Positions 44,885 through 54,032 of a DNA stretch of 64,000 bases are shown piece after piece. The stretch's first letter is position 1. The number at the start of each line of letters is the position of its first letter. The notes beneath the pieces are model-generated. The model saw only the letters and a list, made by a program, of their open reading frames with translations. It made no database searches and was not told the origin of the DNA. The stretch spans positions 81,620 through 145,619 of the forward strand of contig NZ_JAATJG010000011.1 in assembly GCF_011927765.1 (NCBI RefSeq). Reading direction: 5' to 3'. The translations under genes and the position numbers were made by a program. This DNA comes from Wenyingzhuangia aestuarii. GTDB lineage: Bacteria; Bacteroidota; Bacteroidia; Flavobacteriales; Flavobacteriaceae.

Positions 44885-46164
44885 ATGCTGAAAAAAACAC
44901 ATTCATCTATAATCATACTTATCGCTCAGATAAGTATGATTTTATTCATTACAACTTCTTACGCTCAAAGAGTGGAGAAGTTTTCTAATTTAGAGGGGTT
45001 TATCAAAACACTGTAAACACAATAGCACAAGATAGCTATGGGTTTTTATGGATTGGAACACCCAACGGGTTGATAAAGTATGATAGGTATGATTTTGAAA
45101 GTATTAGGATTAATTTTAATAGTTACATTACTAAATTACATAACGATAAAAACAATTTATTGTGGATAGGTACACAAGATGGTGTGGTGGTAAAAGTACT
45201 TTCTTTAAATAAAGAGTTTAAAGTACCTTTCCCCGAAGGATTAAGAGTTAGCAATATATCATCAGATAAGCACGGGAATATTTGGATTTCTGGACAAAAC
45301 AAACTGTTTGTTTGTAGATTAATAGATAAAGAAAAAGGTGTTTTTGAACTGTCTGATAATTTATTAGAAAAAACATCAGAAGTACAAGTAATAAATGATT
45401 TTACTCTATACAAAGAAAATCAAATTCTTTTAGGGACTAATAAGGGATTACTACAATTAACTTTCAAGGATTTTAAAAAGTTTGAAAATATAAAAATTTC
45501 TAAAACTACCAGGTTTACAAATATTGAGGAAATAGTTACTTGCACAAAACAAATTGGAAATACACTATGGATAGGGACTAGAAAAGGTATTTACAAAACA
45601 AGTATAAATGATAATAAACTTTATATTTTAAGAAATTTTAATAAAGATTCTTATTTAGTAAAGAACAATTATAACAACTTATACATTAAGTATATTTATG
45701 AAGATATTGTAGGTAATATTTGGTTTGGTACTCAAAAAAGTGGACTTTTTAAATACATGCCAAATTTAGAAAAGATAGATGTTTTTGAAAATAAAATAGG
45801 AGACAAAGGAGGTTTAAGCAGTAAGATTGTAAATACTCTTTATGAGGATGATTATGGAGTGTTATGGATTGGTACTGGTCAAGGAGGGTTAAACAAGTTA
45901 AATGTTTTGCAAAAAAACTTTTATAGTTATCAAAACCACCCATTTAAAAAACAATCTCTTTCAGGAAATTTAACAACGGCTATTTTAGAAGATAATAATG
46001 GCTATTTGTGGGTGTCAACATACAACAATACTTTATGTAGAAGTACAACAAAAATTAATGAAGCTACAGTTTCAAATATTAAATTTCAAGATTTAAGAGG
46101 TAGATTTCCTATTGGAAAAAACGACATTATAAGGTCTATATATCAAGATAGTAAATTCACTTAA
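44885..46164 (+). pseudogene. Remnant of a hybrid two-component sensor (HTCS) gene, frameshifted and truncated
   Basis: The start MLKKTHSSIIILIAQISM is a signal-like peptide; the frame closes at 45016 after NLEGFIKTL. Removing one base at the G run 44995-44998 (or restoring one G) gives NLEG-VYQNTVNTIAQDSYGFLWIGTPNGLIKYD, the hallmark HTCS N-terminal propeller. From 45070 the frame continues as Reg_prop repeats (LLWIGTQDG, TLWIGTRKG, NIWFGTQKS, VLWIGTGQG, YLWVSTYNN) to IRSIYQDS at ~46150. The rest of an HTCS (Y_Y_Y, kinase, receiver, HTH; ~1000 residues) is missing. Such sensors normally control PULs, so it is a lost regulator. Confidence 0.85.
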
Positions 46165-46836
46165 AAATGCTGCCTCTTGGTGTACACACATGGTTAATAG
46201 TGATAATTTAATTTTTAAAAATGTAACGATCGATAGCCAAGTAGGTAAAAACAATGATGGATTTGATCTTGATGGTTGTAAAAATGTATTAATTGAAGAT
46301 TGTAATATTAAGACAGGAGATGATGCCATTTGTCCTAAAAGTACTACGGATAGAATAACAGAAAATATAACAATTAGGAATTGTAGACTAGAAAGTCATA
46401 CATCAGCCTTTAAGTGCGGAACCTCTTCTAGAGGTGGTTTTAGAAATATAACAATGGAGCATTGTGATGTTTCCAATACTAAAATGGGAGTTATAAAATT
46501 AATGATCGTAGATGGGGGTCTTTTAGAAAATATTCGTATTTCAAATATTGTGGCAAATAATGTGGAGGGACCTATTTTTATCCGTTTAGGGAATAGAGGT
46601 AGAACTTATGAAAAACCAACAGAACAAGTATATGGAAGCAATATGCTAAGCGTGAGGTGCCAGAACATGAGGCAAGGTATCCAGAAGCATTGTTTTTTGG
46701 AGTTTTGCCCTCTTGGGGAGCTTATATTCGTCATTCAAAAAACGTTACTTTTAAAAATGTTGTTTTAAACACAAAAAAGCCTGATGAACGAGAAAAAATT
46801 GTTTTGGTTGATGTAGATAACTTTACAGATAAATAA
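46151..46836 (+). pseudogene. GH28-like polygalacturonase fragment, 5'-truncated with an internal deletion
   Basis: A reading frame begins inside the HTCS remnant near 46151 and reads VNSLKNAASWCTHMVNSDNLIFKNVTID, then the GH28 parallel beta-helix with the catalytic-type DGFDLDGCKNVLIEDCNIKTGDDAIC. At ~46640-46650 the frame is lost: from VYGSNM the next GH28 text reads on in another frame as REVPEHEARYPEALFFGVLPSWGAYIRHSKNVTFKNV and ends at 46836 (NFTDK). Compared with GH28 proteins in general, ~60-70 residues seem missing there. The N-terminal half is also absent. Non-functional. Confidence 0.8.
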
Positions 46837-46867
46837 TTCTAATCTTAGGATTTAATTGTGCAATGTT

Positions 46868-46901
46868 AAAAGCTCTAGAGTATCTATATTCTAGAGCTTT
46901 T
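46868..46901. terminator. Terminator between the GH28 remnant and DUF1684 gene
   Basis: 12-bp stem AAAAGCTCTAGA / TCTAGAGCTTTT with a 10-nt loop, at a convergent junction. Confidence 0.75.
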
Positions 46902-46904
46902 TAT

Positions 46905-47501
46905 TTAGTATTTAACTCCTGCTAAAATTTCTATATCTAAGTAATTGTTTTTTGGAGGAATAGGGCACACGTATTTTTTATTATAAGCACAGTAAGGATT
47001 GTATGCTTTGTTAAAGTCTAAAGTAATATAACCTGTTGATTTTTTAGGAATGCTAGTGTCTAAGTAACGACCTCCTGTATAGGTTGTTTTACCGTTACTT
47101 TTATCAGTAAAAGGAATAAAAAGATAATTTTCGTAACCTCTTTTATTTTTTAAACTCATGCTTTGATAAATACTTAAAGACAATTCTTTACCATCAATGG
47201 TAAAAGTAGCTAAAGCATATTGCTGATAAGCTTCTGTTTGTCCACCCGTGTTTTGAATATAAGTAATAGGGCTATTAAATGTATAGGTTAATTTAGCGTT
47301 TACTTTGTATTTATCTTTGGCAACAAAAAAAGGCAAACTTGTAAATTTTTTAAGATCACTTTTAGGTAGAGGACTGTTTTTTTTATGTTTAAATAAATTG
47401 TTTAGTTCTATTCTATGTTCTTTTATTTCCTGCTGGTATTCTTTGTTTTGAGCCGATGCTAATTGAGAAATCAATAAAATAGTAATAAGTACTTTCTTCA
47501 T
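46905..47501 (-). CDS. DUF1684 family exported protein
   Basis: A 198-residue protein with an N-terminal signal peptide (to ~ASAQ). The family's conserved end is clear: the glycine-rich strand GGRYLDTSIPK, LDFNKAYNPYCAYNKKYVCPIPPKNNYLDIEILAG, a Pro/Cys-rich box of DUF1684. Function of the family is not established. It lies 5 bp downstream of a methyltransferase gene and is probably co-transcribed with it; neither is connected with the PULs. Confidence 0.8.
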   Translation of the reverse strand: MKKVLITILLISQLASAQNKEYQQEIKEHRIELNNLFKHKKNSPLPKSDLKKFTSLPFFVAKDKYKVNAKLTYTFNSPITYIQNTGGQTEAYQQYALATFTIDGKELSLSIYQSMSLKNKRGYENYLFIPFTDKSNGKTTYTGGRYLDTSIPKKSTGYITLDFNKAYNPYCAYNKKYVCPIPPKNNYLDIEILAGVKY

Positions 47502-47506
47502 AATTT

Positions 47507-48217
47507 TTAAGCTTTGGTAATTTTAGCTAAATAATCGTAATGTTCACCTTCTTGTACAAGTTCACATTCTAAACCATTATAAACGGCACAACGCTGTAAA
47601 GTATTGTAGTCTACGTACAACCAATCAAAAGTTTCTGATTGTTGATCTTTGTAATTCATCCAAAATTGAACTTCTCCATAGTATTCTTGAGTAGCATCAA
47701 TCCAATGATCTCCATTTTCATCTTCAAACATATAAACAATGTCAGAAGAGTCTATTAAAATTTGCCCTTTAGGGCTTAAAAAACTAGTTAAGTGCTTTAG
47801 AAATTCTGCCAAGTTGGTCAGTTTTCCACAAATACCTGTTCCATTCATTAAAACTAGAATGGTATCAAACTTTTCATCAGTCTTAAAATTGTAAATATTA
47901 GCTACTTTGGCAGAAGTTATTCCTCTGTCTTTGGCAACTTCAATGGCTCCTTCAGAAATATCAATAGCGGTAACTTTTAGTCCTTTTTTTTGTAAATACA
48001 ATGCATGACTTCCTGCACCGCAACCTACATCTAAAGTAGCTCCTTTAGCTAGTTGTAAGGCTTTTTGTTCTAAAGCAGGCATATCATTATAAGACCTTAA
48101 TAAATAATGTAAAGGCAATTCATCTTCTTCAGAAACAGAAGAATTGGTTACTAGTTTATCTTTTGTGTTTTTATCAAAATAAAATGCTTTTAATGCAGTT
48201 CCTAAAACATCATTCAT
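47507..48217 (-). CDS. Class I SAM-dependent methyltransferase
   Basis: A 236-residue methyltransferase. The SAM motif I is ATLDVGCGAGSHALYL (~60-75), followed by VTAIDISEGAIEVAK (motif II acidic residue) and KFDTILVLMNGTGICG. Substrate unknown. It shares an operon with DUF1684 and faces away from the DUF5522 gene; the ~140-bp gap between them likely carries both promoters. Confidence 0.85.
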   Translation of the reverse strand: MNDVLGTALKAFYFDKNTKDKLVTNSSVSEEDELPLHYLLRSYNDMPALEQKALQLAKGATLDVGCGAGSHALYLQKKGLKVTAIDISEGAIEVAKDRGITSAKVANIYNFKTDEKFDTILVLMNGTGICGKLTNLAEFLKHLTSFLSPKGQILIDSSDIVYMFEDENGDHWIDATQEYYGEVQFWMNYKDQQSETFDWLYVDYNTLQRCAVYNGLECELVQEGEHYDYLAKITKA

Positions 48218-48358
48218 AGAAAGTAATTTGTAGTAAGCAAAGGTACTTTTTTTATTAAAAAAGGAAGATGAATTAAAAATGGATATTTAAGTGATTATTT
48301 AGCTTATAAAAAGATAGATTACTTATTACTTTTCTATTTTTGCTAACGTTAAAAATAA

Positions 48359-48523
<165 letters not shown>

Positions 48524-48528
48524 TTAAG

Positions 48529-49257
48529 ATGAAAAAAATAATCATGGTTGCCCTTGCCTTATGTGTTGCAAGTTGTGCGGAATTAAAAAATTTAGCAAGC
48601 AATTTACCTTTAGATGTTTTAACACAAGGTGGAGGTTCTGCTGTTAGTAGTTTAGATATTTCTAATGGTTTAAAAGAGGCTTTAAACAAAGGAGTTTCAG
48701 ATCAGGTAAGTAAACTAACTCAAAATAAAGGTTTTTACAATAATGAATTGGTAAAGATTGCTTTGCCTGCTGAGTTGCAAAAAGTAGATGAAACTTTAAG
48801 AAAGTTTGGATTAGGAGATTTAGCGGATAAAGGCTTAATTGCCTTAAACGCAACAGCAGAAGATGCTGTAAAAACAGCAACTCCAATTTTTGTAGATGCT
48901 ATTAAAAACATGAGTTTTACAGATGCAAAAAATATTTTAATGGGAAACAATACTGCTGTAACCACTTATTTATCAAACACTACAAATGATAAGTTGTATG
49001 CATCTTTTAGTCCTGTAATTAAAAATTCTTTTGATAAAGTAGGAGCTGCAGAAATTTGGTCAAATTTAATTAACAAGTACAATCAAATTCCTTTTATAGC
49101 AAAAGTAAATCCAGATTTAACAGACTATGTTACAGAACAAGCTTTGTCTGGTGTGTATACTATGATTGCTGTAGAAGAACAAAAAATAAGAACAGATTTA
49201 TCGGAACGTTCTAGTGGATTGCTTCAAAAAGTATTTGCCTTGCAAGACGGAAAATAA
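48529..49257 (+). CDS. DUF4197 family lipoprotein
   Basis: A 242-residue lipoprotein (lipobox VASCAEL, Cys16). The body is helical and matches DUF4197 (ISNGLKEALNKGVSDQVSKL, KIALPAELQKVDETLRKFG, ADKGLIALNATAEDAVKTATPIFVDAIKNMSFTDAKNIL). Function is unknown; the family is widespread in Bacteroidota and Proteobacteria. Ends at a strong terminator. Confidence 0.85.
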   Translation: MKKIIMVALALCVASCAELKNLASNLPLDVLTQGGGSAVSSLDISNGLKEALNKGVSDQVSKLTQNKGFYNNELVKIALPAELQKVDETLRKFGLGDLADKGLIALNATAEDAVKTATPIFVDAIKNMSFTDAKNILMGNNTAVTTYLSNTTNDKLYASFSPVIKNSFDKVGAAEIWSNLINKYNQIPFIAKVNPDLTDYVTEQALSGVYTMIAVEEQKIRTDLSERSSGLLQKVFALQDGK

Positions 49258-49275
49258 ATTTAAAGTACCATATAA

Positions 49276-49309
49276 AAAAAGTCCAAGAAAATTATTTCTT
49301 GGACTTTTT
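49276..49309. terminator. Bidirectional terminator
   Basis: Perfect 15-bp stem AAAAAGTCCAAGAAA / TTTCTTGGACTTTTT with loop ATTA at the convergent DUF4197/TPR-regulator junction. Confidence 0.87.
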
Positions 49310-49331
49310 AGTTTTAAAGTAACTTGTATGA

Positions 49332-50927
49332 TTAGATATTATTTATAAAATCACTTAAACTGTCATTGCGTTCTAGTCCTAGCTTTTTTCTTAATCTATA
49401 TCTAGAAGTGTGTACACTTTCTACAGAAATACCTAATAGTGATGACATTTCTTTACTAGAAAAGTTTAATTTAATAAGAGCACATATTTTTTGATCGGTT
49501 TGTCCAAGTTTAGGGAATTTCTCTTTTAAATTAATGTAAAAACTTTGATTGATACTGGTAAACCTAGCTTCAAATTCTTTCCAGTTACTCCCAGGGTTTC
49601 CTTGAATAGTGTTTACCATTCTATTAATAATCTTTACATCTACATTGTCTTTTTGTTTAGATAGCTTGTTTTTTAAATTTTTAAGAAACTCTTCTTTTTC
49701 TATTAATTGAAGAGCAGAAGCGGTTAGCTCTTTATTTTTTAATTCTAAAATCTCATTCTTTCTTTTTAGTTCAAGTTGTTGTTTTTCTTCAATTATTTTT
49801 TTCTCGTTTTTATGTTTAATTCTTAAGTTTCTTATAAAAATTAGGATAAATAAGAATAGAAAAGAAACACAAACAATTAATAAAATATATTTTAAAAACC
49901 ATATATAATCTTCTTGTTCTAAAAGTTTAAGTTTTCTAATGGTTTCTAACTTTTCTTGTTGTTCTATGGCAATTCTGTGTGTGTCTTTTAGGTTAAAAAG
50001 TTCTTGATTGTTAATACTCTTACTTCCAAAAATTTTATCGTTTAATTCTTTTGAGAGCTTTAAATAAACAAAGGCTTTTTGATAGTTGTTTTCTTTTTGA
50101 TAAATTTCTACCAAGGCATCATAGGCCATTATTTTATAGTTTGCATGACTGCTAATTTCATTCGCTTGCTGTAATGATTTTATGTAATATAATTTGGCAT
50201 TTGGAATATCTCCCTTTTCTTTATACGTGTTTCCTATTAAATAGTTAATAATAACTAAATAAGAAGGATCGTTTTTTTCAAAATAATGTTTAGTCTCATT
50301 AAATATTTTTAAGGCTTCCTCATAATTTTTTTCAAGCGAATGTTTATAGGCAATCTCTGCTTCTAAATAATAGGTTTTATCTACTTTTCTAGCAATTTGC
50401 ATACAACTGTCTAAGTAAGTAGAAAACATTATGTGTTGTTCTCTAACTCTATAAAAATTGGCAATTGCAAAATAGTCAGAAAATATATAATTAGTAGAAA
50501 CGTGTTTTTTTTTAACTAGCTCTTTACTAATTGCTAATGATTTGTTAAAGTTTTTTAGAGATTCTTTGTCTCTATTGTAAAAACTATACAACCAACCCAA
50601 ACCATGATAGGTACGACCTATAAGTATTTTAGATTTCTTTTTTTCGGCTAGTAAAAGTGCTTTCCAGTAGTCATCGTAAGACTTGCTGTAGTTCATGTTG
50701 TGACTATGTGTTTTGGCCTTAGAAATTAAAGAGTGAATTGCTTTTAAGGTGTCTCCTTTTTTTAAACATAGTTTATATGATTGTTCAAAAAGGTCTAAAG
50801 CAATTGTTGGGTTTTTAAATTTAAGTTCATCAGCTTTTAGGTACAAACTGTCTTTTTTATTCTGTGAAAAAAGAGCAGAGTTTATCAATAAGCAAGTACA
50901 TAAAATAAAATAAAGATAGTTTTTCAT
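49332..50927 (-). CDS. Membrane-spanning TPR-HTH regulator 1
   Basis: A ~531-residue protein; start at 50927 (MKNYLYFILCTCLLINSALFSQ gives a clean signal peptide), 12 residues shorter than the longest frame. Layout: periplasmic TPR repeats (~30-330), a single transmembrane segment near residues 340-370 (YIWFLKYILLIVCVSFLF), a coiled-coil of Glu/Lys (~375-430), and a cytoplasmic LuxR-like HTH at the end (KLGQTDQKICALIKLNFSSKEMSSLLGISVESVHTSRYRLRKKLGL). It probably senses an oligosaccharide or protein in the periplasm and binds DNA directly. It is a close paralog of 62005-63624; both flank PUL2. No kinase or receiver domain is present. Confidence 0.8.
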   Translation of the reverse strand: MKNYLYFILCTCLLINSALFSQNKKDSLYLKADELKFKNPTIALDLFEQSYKLCLKKGDTLKAIHSLISKAKTHSHNMNYSKSYDDYWKALLLAEKKKSKILIGRTYHGLGWLYSFYNRDKESLKNFNKSLAISKELVKKKHVSTNYIFSDYFAIANFYRVREQHIMFSTYLDSCMQIARKVDKTYYLEAEIAYKHSLEKNYEEALKIFNETKHYFEKNDPSYLVIINYLIGNTYKEKGDIPNAKLYYIKSLQQANEISSHANYKIMAYDALVEIYQKENNYQKAFVYLKLSKELNDKIFGSKSINNQELFNLKDTHRIAIEQQEKLETIRKLKLLEQEDYIWFLKYILLIVCVSFLFLFILIFIRNLRIKHKNEKKIIEEKQQLELKRKNEILELKNKELTASALQLIEKEEFLKNLKNKLSKQKDNVDVKIINRMVNTIQGNPGSNWKEFEARFTSINQSFYINLKEKFPKLGQTDQKICALIKLNFSSKEMSSLLGISVESVHTSRYRLRKKLGLERNDSLSDFINNI

Positions 50928-51349
50928 TAATTGTTGTGTGTAGTGTTTGCAAATTACAAACAAATTTTAGATTCATGAATTATTTATAAAAATGATGCTG
51001 CCACATGATCAAAATAGAATTTGTAAAGTATCGTGTTTGTTGAGTTTTAAGATGTTTTTTGTTGTACTAAGTTTATTTTTTGAAAATATGAATAAGATCT
51101 ACCTTGGGCAAAAAATGAATTGAAAAGGAAAAAGTATTTCGATTGTAATTTTTAATTAAATAAATATAAAAATCGATGCAAAAGCATGGTTTTTTTTGTT
51201 ATGTGTGAATTTGTGTAGGAGTAGATGGCTTGTTTTATGTGTTTAGATTGTGTTCTACACTACTTGTCTAGAGTAAGTCTAGCAGTAAGTTTATTTTTAA
51301 ATGTGTTAGATACTTAAGTTTACAGTAAACATTAATTATAAACAATAAT
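50928..51349 (+). other. Long intergenic region upstream of the first GH16
   Basis: 422 bp without a credible gene. It contains TGTCTAG at 51265-51271 and a second GTCTAG 11 bp later, 85 bp before the GH16 start; the same motif recurs in other PUL2 promoters. The rest is AT-rich and I see nothing else in it. It also carries the promoter of the TPR regulator on the minus strand. Confidence 0.45.
51265..51282 (+). promoter_or_regulatory. Putative operator: GTCTAG direct repeat upstream of GH16-1
   Basis: TGTCTAGAGTAAGTCTAG: two GTCTAG units 11 bp apart (one helical turn). Candidate binding site for the TPR-HTH regulators. Inferred from repetition only. Confidence 0.45.
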
Positions 51350-52531
51350 ATGAGATTAATTAGATTAGTTTTAACCTTAGCAGTATACTTTACGCTATTA
51401 AGTTGTAGTACAGATACAAAAGAAATGGTGGTAAGTCCTAATCCTGTAGACTCCGAACAAGATGATACAAAAGAACCCGAAGAAGAGGAAGATGATGAGC
51501 CTGACGATGAAAAAGAACTTTATGAACCTGCAGAAGGAAAACCTAGTGCAGCTTTGTCTAGTTGTAGCCTAGAAAATAATATTTTATTTGATGCTCCAGT
51601 AAATAATAATGTTCAAGAAGTAAACCTAAGTGAGTTTGACATGGGAGATTGGCAATTGGTAGATGAGTTGTCTGATGAGTTTGATTATGCAGCTGGTAAA
51701 ACAGCTTCTGTATTTTTATCTAAATGGAAGTTTGGTTTTATTAATAATTATACAGGACCAGCTCCAACGGAGTGGTCTGGAGATCAAATTACCTTTGAAA
51801 CTTTAGAGGGAGCTAACAGAGCAATTGTATTAACACCATCTGAGGTAGGAACAGGAGCTAATAGAACTTTAAAATGTGGAATGATTAGTTCTAAAGCAAA
51901 GAGTAGCTATCCTATTTTTCAAGAAGCTAAAGTTAAAATTAGCAATTCACAATTAGCCAATGCTGTTTGGATGTTGAGTGGAGAACCTGGTACCACAGAA
52001 GAAATAGACAATCTAGAGGCTTATGGACCAAGATTAAGACCAGACAATACTTTGTGTGACTATCCTTATTACGCAGATCGTATACATTTAAGTCACCATA
52101 CTTTTAAAAGTGTAGGAGGAGAAAGAATGGATTATCAGCCAAAAATTCAGACATGGATGTCTAGAAAAAAAACGGAAGGAGACTGTAGTAGAGATAATGA
52201 AGTGGTTTGGAGTCAAGACTATCATTACTTTGGTGTAAAATGGGTAAATGAGCAAAGGTTAGAGTATTTTGTTGATGGTAAAAGAGTAAAAGTAGTTACA
52301 GGATTACGTGTAGCGGATGGAATAGACCCAGAATCTTATACTGCTTGTAATGGTTTAACAAGAGAAATGCATATGATTATAAGTCAAGCAGCACAAGCTT
52401 GGAGGTATGGAGGTGCTACTAATTTTTGGAATAGTTCTGATATTAAAACAGGGCCTAACACCAAAATGTACGTAGATTGGATAAGAGTCTATTCGCCAAC
52501 AGGTAACGTAAATTCTAGAAGTTGTGATTAA
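51350..52531 (+). CDS. GH16 lipoprotein, beta-agarase/porphyranase-like
   Basis: A 393-residue GH16 enzyme. A lipoprotein signal (LLSCST, Cys19) is followed by a very acidic linker (~38-56) that lifts the catalytic domain from the cell surface. The catalytic domain (~95-390) has the GH16 triad E218-I-D220-N-L-E223: nucleophile, assisting Asp and acid/base. Downstream DYHYFGVKWVNEQRLEYFVDGKRVK and MHMIISQAAQAWR resemble agarase/porphyranase segments (YHVYGVYWK..., MHMII...WR) rather than laminarinases. It would cut internal beta-1,4 bonds of agar or porphyran. First of two tandem copies; the substrate is inference. Confidence 0.82.
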   Translation: MRLIRLVLTLAVYFTLLSCSTDTKEMVVSPNPVDSEQDDTKEPEEEEDDEPDDEKELYEPAEGKPSAALSSCSLENNILFDAPVNNNVQEVNLSEFDMGDWQLVDELSDEFDYAAGKTASVFLSKWKFGFINNYTGPAPTEWSGDQITFETLEGANRAIVLTPSEVGTGANRTLKCGMISSKAKSSYPIFQEAKVKISNSQLANAVWMLSGEPGTTEEIDNLEAYGPRLRPDNTLCDYPYYADRIHLSHHTFKSVGGERMDYQPKIQTWMSRKKTEGDCSRDNEVVWSQDYHYFGVKWVNEQRLEYFVDGKRVKVVTGLRVADGIDPESYTACNGLTREMHMIISQAAQAWRYGGATNFWNSSDIKTGPNTKMYVDWIRVYSPTGNVNSRSCD

Positions 52532-52555
52532 TTTTCTTCTAGCTTAAGGTTGTTT

Positions 52556-52589
52556 AAAAAAGTCTTCTTTACATAAAGAAGACTTTTTT
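52556..52589 (+). terminator. Intrinsic terminator after GH16-1
   Basis: 16-bp perfect stem AAAAAAGTCTTCTTTA / TAAAGAAGACTTTTTT, 2-nt centre, then a short T run. It makes the two GH16 genes separate transcripts. Confidence 0.85.
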
Positions 52590-52721
52590 GGTTTTATATA
52601 ATTACGATGATTGTTTTTTTTAAGAGTTTTTTTTGCGATATAATTACATTTTAACGCTATTGTTTGAATATGTGTAGATTTTATGTTTTTAAAAAAAAGA
52701 CTTATTGTGATTTGGCTAATA

Positions 52722-52731
52722 TGTCTATGTG
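52722..52731 (+). promoter_or_regulatory. Putative operator upstream of GH16-2
   Basis: TGTCTATGTG, with a second TCTA 11 bp after the first (52724 and 52735). It starts 86 bp before the GH16-2 start, almost the same distance as the GTCTAG motif before GH16-1 (85 bp). Promoter homology after gene duplication could also explain it. Confidence 0.4.
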
Positions 52732-52807
52732 TAATCTATACAGTATTTTATTTTTTTTATGGGTTAGAGACTATGTTTATTACTTATTAATTTTAAAAAT
52801 ATAAATT

Positions 52808-53947
52808 ATGAGTTTTATGAGATTAACCTGTATGCTAGTTTGTTTATTATTGTTTAGTTGTGGAGAAGAAGCCCAAGAAAATATTTCTAATTCCAACGAA
52901 GTGTCGGATGTTTCTTTAGAAGGTTTTGAAAACTTACCTGCTAAAGAGGGAGTTCCCGTTGCTACTTTGTCTAGCTGTAGCCCTGTTGATAATATTTTAT
53001 TTGATGCACCTGTTAACAATACAATTCAAGCAGTTAACCGTAGTGCTTTTGGAATGGGAAACTGGAAGTTGATAGATGATTTATCTGATGAGTTTGATTA
53101 TCCTGGTGGTAAATCTGCTCCAGTATTTTCATCTAAATGGAAATATGGCTTTGTAAACAATTATACAGGACCTTTACCTACTGTGTGGACAGGAGATCAA
53201 ATTACGTTTGAAACCATAAGTGGTTCTAACCGTGCCGTAGTTTTAACAGCGGCAGATACCGGTTCTGGGGCTAACAGAAGATTAAAATGTGGTATGATTA
53301 CCTCTAATGCTAAAAGTAGTTATCCTATTTTTCAAGAAGCTAGAGTTAAAATCAGCAACTCGCAATTGGCAAATGCTATTTGGATGCTTAGTGGAGATGC
53401 AGGTACTACCGAAGAAATAGACAATTTAGAAACCTATGGGCCTAGAATAAGACCTAATAACACACAATGTGACTATCCATATTATGCGGATCGTATACAT
53501 TTAAGTCATCATACTTTTAAGACAGAAAATGGAGTTAGGTTAGATTACCAACCACATGTAGAAACATGGATGTCTAGAAAAAAATCAAATGGAGATTGTA
53601 GTAGAGATAATGATGTAGTTTGGAGTGAAGATTACCATTATTTTGGAGTAAAATGGGTGAACAACCAACGTTTGGATTATTTTATTGATGGAAAAAGAGT
53701 GAAGACCGTAAGTGGTTTAAGAGTAGAGGACGGTATAGACCCTGATAATTATACGAGCTGTGGAAATGGATTGACAAGAGAAATGCATATGATTATTAGT
53801 CAAGCAGCGCAGTCTTGGAGGTATGGTAGTACAGCTAATTTCTGGAATAGTTCTGATATTAAATCTGGTTCTAATACTAAAATGTATGTAGATTGGATTA
53901 GAGTATATTCACCATCTGGGAATGTAAATGTAAGAAGCTGTAATTAA
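52808..53947 (+). CDS. GH16 lipoprotein, beta-agarase/porphyranase-like (second copy)
   Basis: A 379-residue paralog of GH16-1 with lipobox LLLFSCGEE (Cys18) and the same triad E203-I-D205-N-L-E208. The catalytic domain (~85-379) is highly similar along its length (e.g. the same KSSYPIFQEA, MHMIISQAAQ and MYVDWIRVYSP text). The acidic linker of copy 1 is replaced by a short Ser/Asn-Glu segment, so the display distance differs. Divergence in pocket residues could separate the enzymes into different subsites or substrates (agarose versus porphyran). It has its own transcript, with a bidirectional terminator behind it. Confidence 0.82.
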   Translation: MSFMRLTCMLVCLLLFSCGEEAQENISNSNEVSDVSLEGFENLPAKEGVPVATLSSCSPVDNILFDAPVNNTIQAVNRSAFGMGNWKLIDDLSDEFDYPGGKSAPVFSSKWKYGFVNNYTGPLPTVWTGDQITFETISGSNRAVVLTAADTGSGANRRLKCGMITSNAKSSYPIFQEARVKISNSQLANAIWMLSGDAGTTEEIDNLETYGPRIRPNNTQCDYPYYADRIHLSHHTFKTENGVRLDYQPHVETWMSRKKSNGDCSRDNDVVWSEDYHYFGVKWVNNQRLDYFIDGKRVKTVSGLRVEDGIDPDNYTSCGNGLTREMHMIISQAAQSWRYGSTANFWNSSDIKSGSNTKMYVDWIRVYSPSGNVNVRSCN

Positions 53948-53969
53948 TAGGAAAACTTTTTAAAGTTAA

Positions 53970-54005
53970 AAAGTCCTAAATAACAATACTGTTATTTAGG
54001 ACTTT
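53970..54005. terminator. Bidirectional terminator between GH16-2 and the CBM protein
   Basis: Perfect 16-bp stem AAAGTCCTAAATAACA / TGTTATTTAGGACTTT with loop ATAC; convergent genes. Confidence 0.87.
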
Positions 54006-54032
54006 ATTTTGTACTTAAAATAAGTTTAAAGT

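Noticed and set aside
44885..45016. Short peptide frame MLKKTHSSIIILIAQISM... as a functional small gene
   Set aside because: It is the signal-peptide start of the frameshifted HTCS remnant, not an independent gene.
51350..53947. Laminarinase reading of the GH16 pair
   Set aside because: The catalytic segment EIDNLEAYG and the later YHYFGVKW...FVDGKRV and MHMII...WR parts fit agarase/porphyranase-like GH16 better than laminarinases with GEIDIME; no laminarin-type neighbours (GH17, GH30, GH3) are present.
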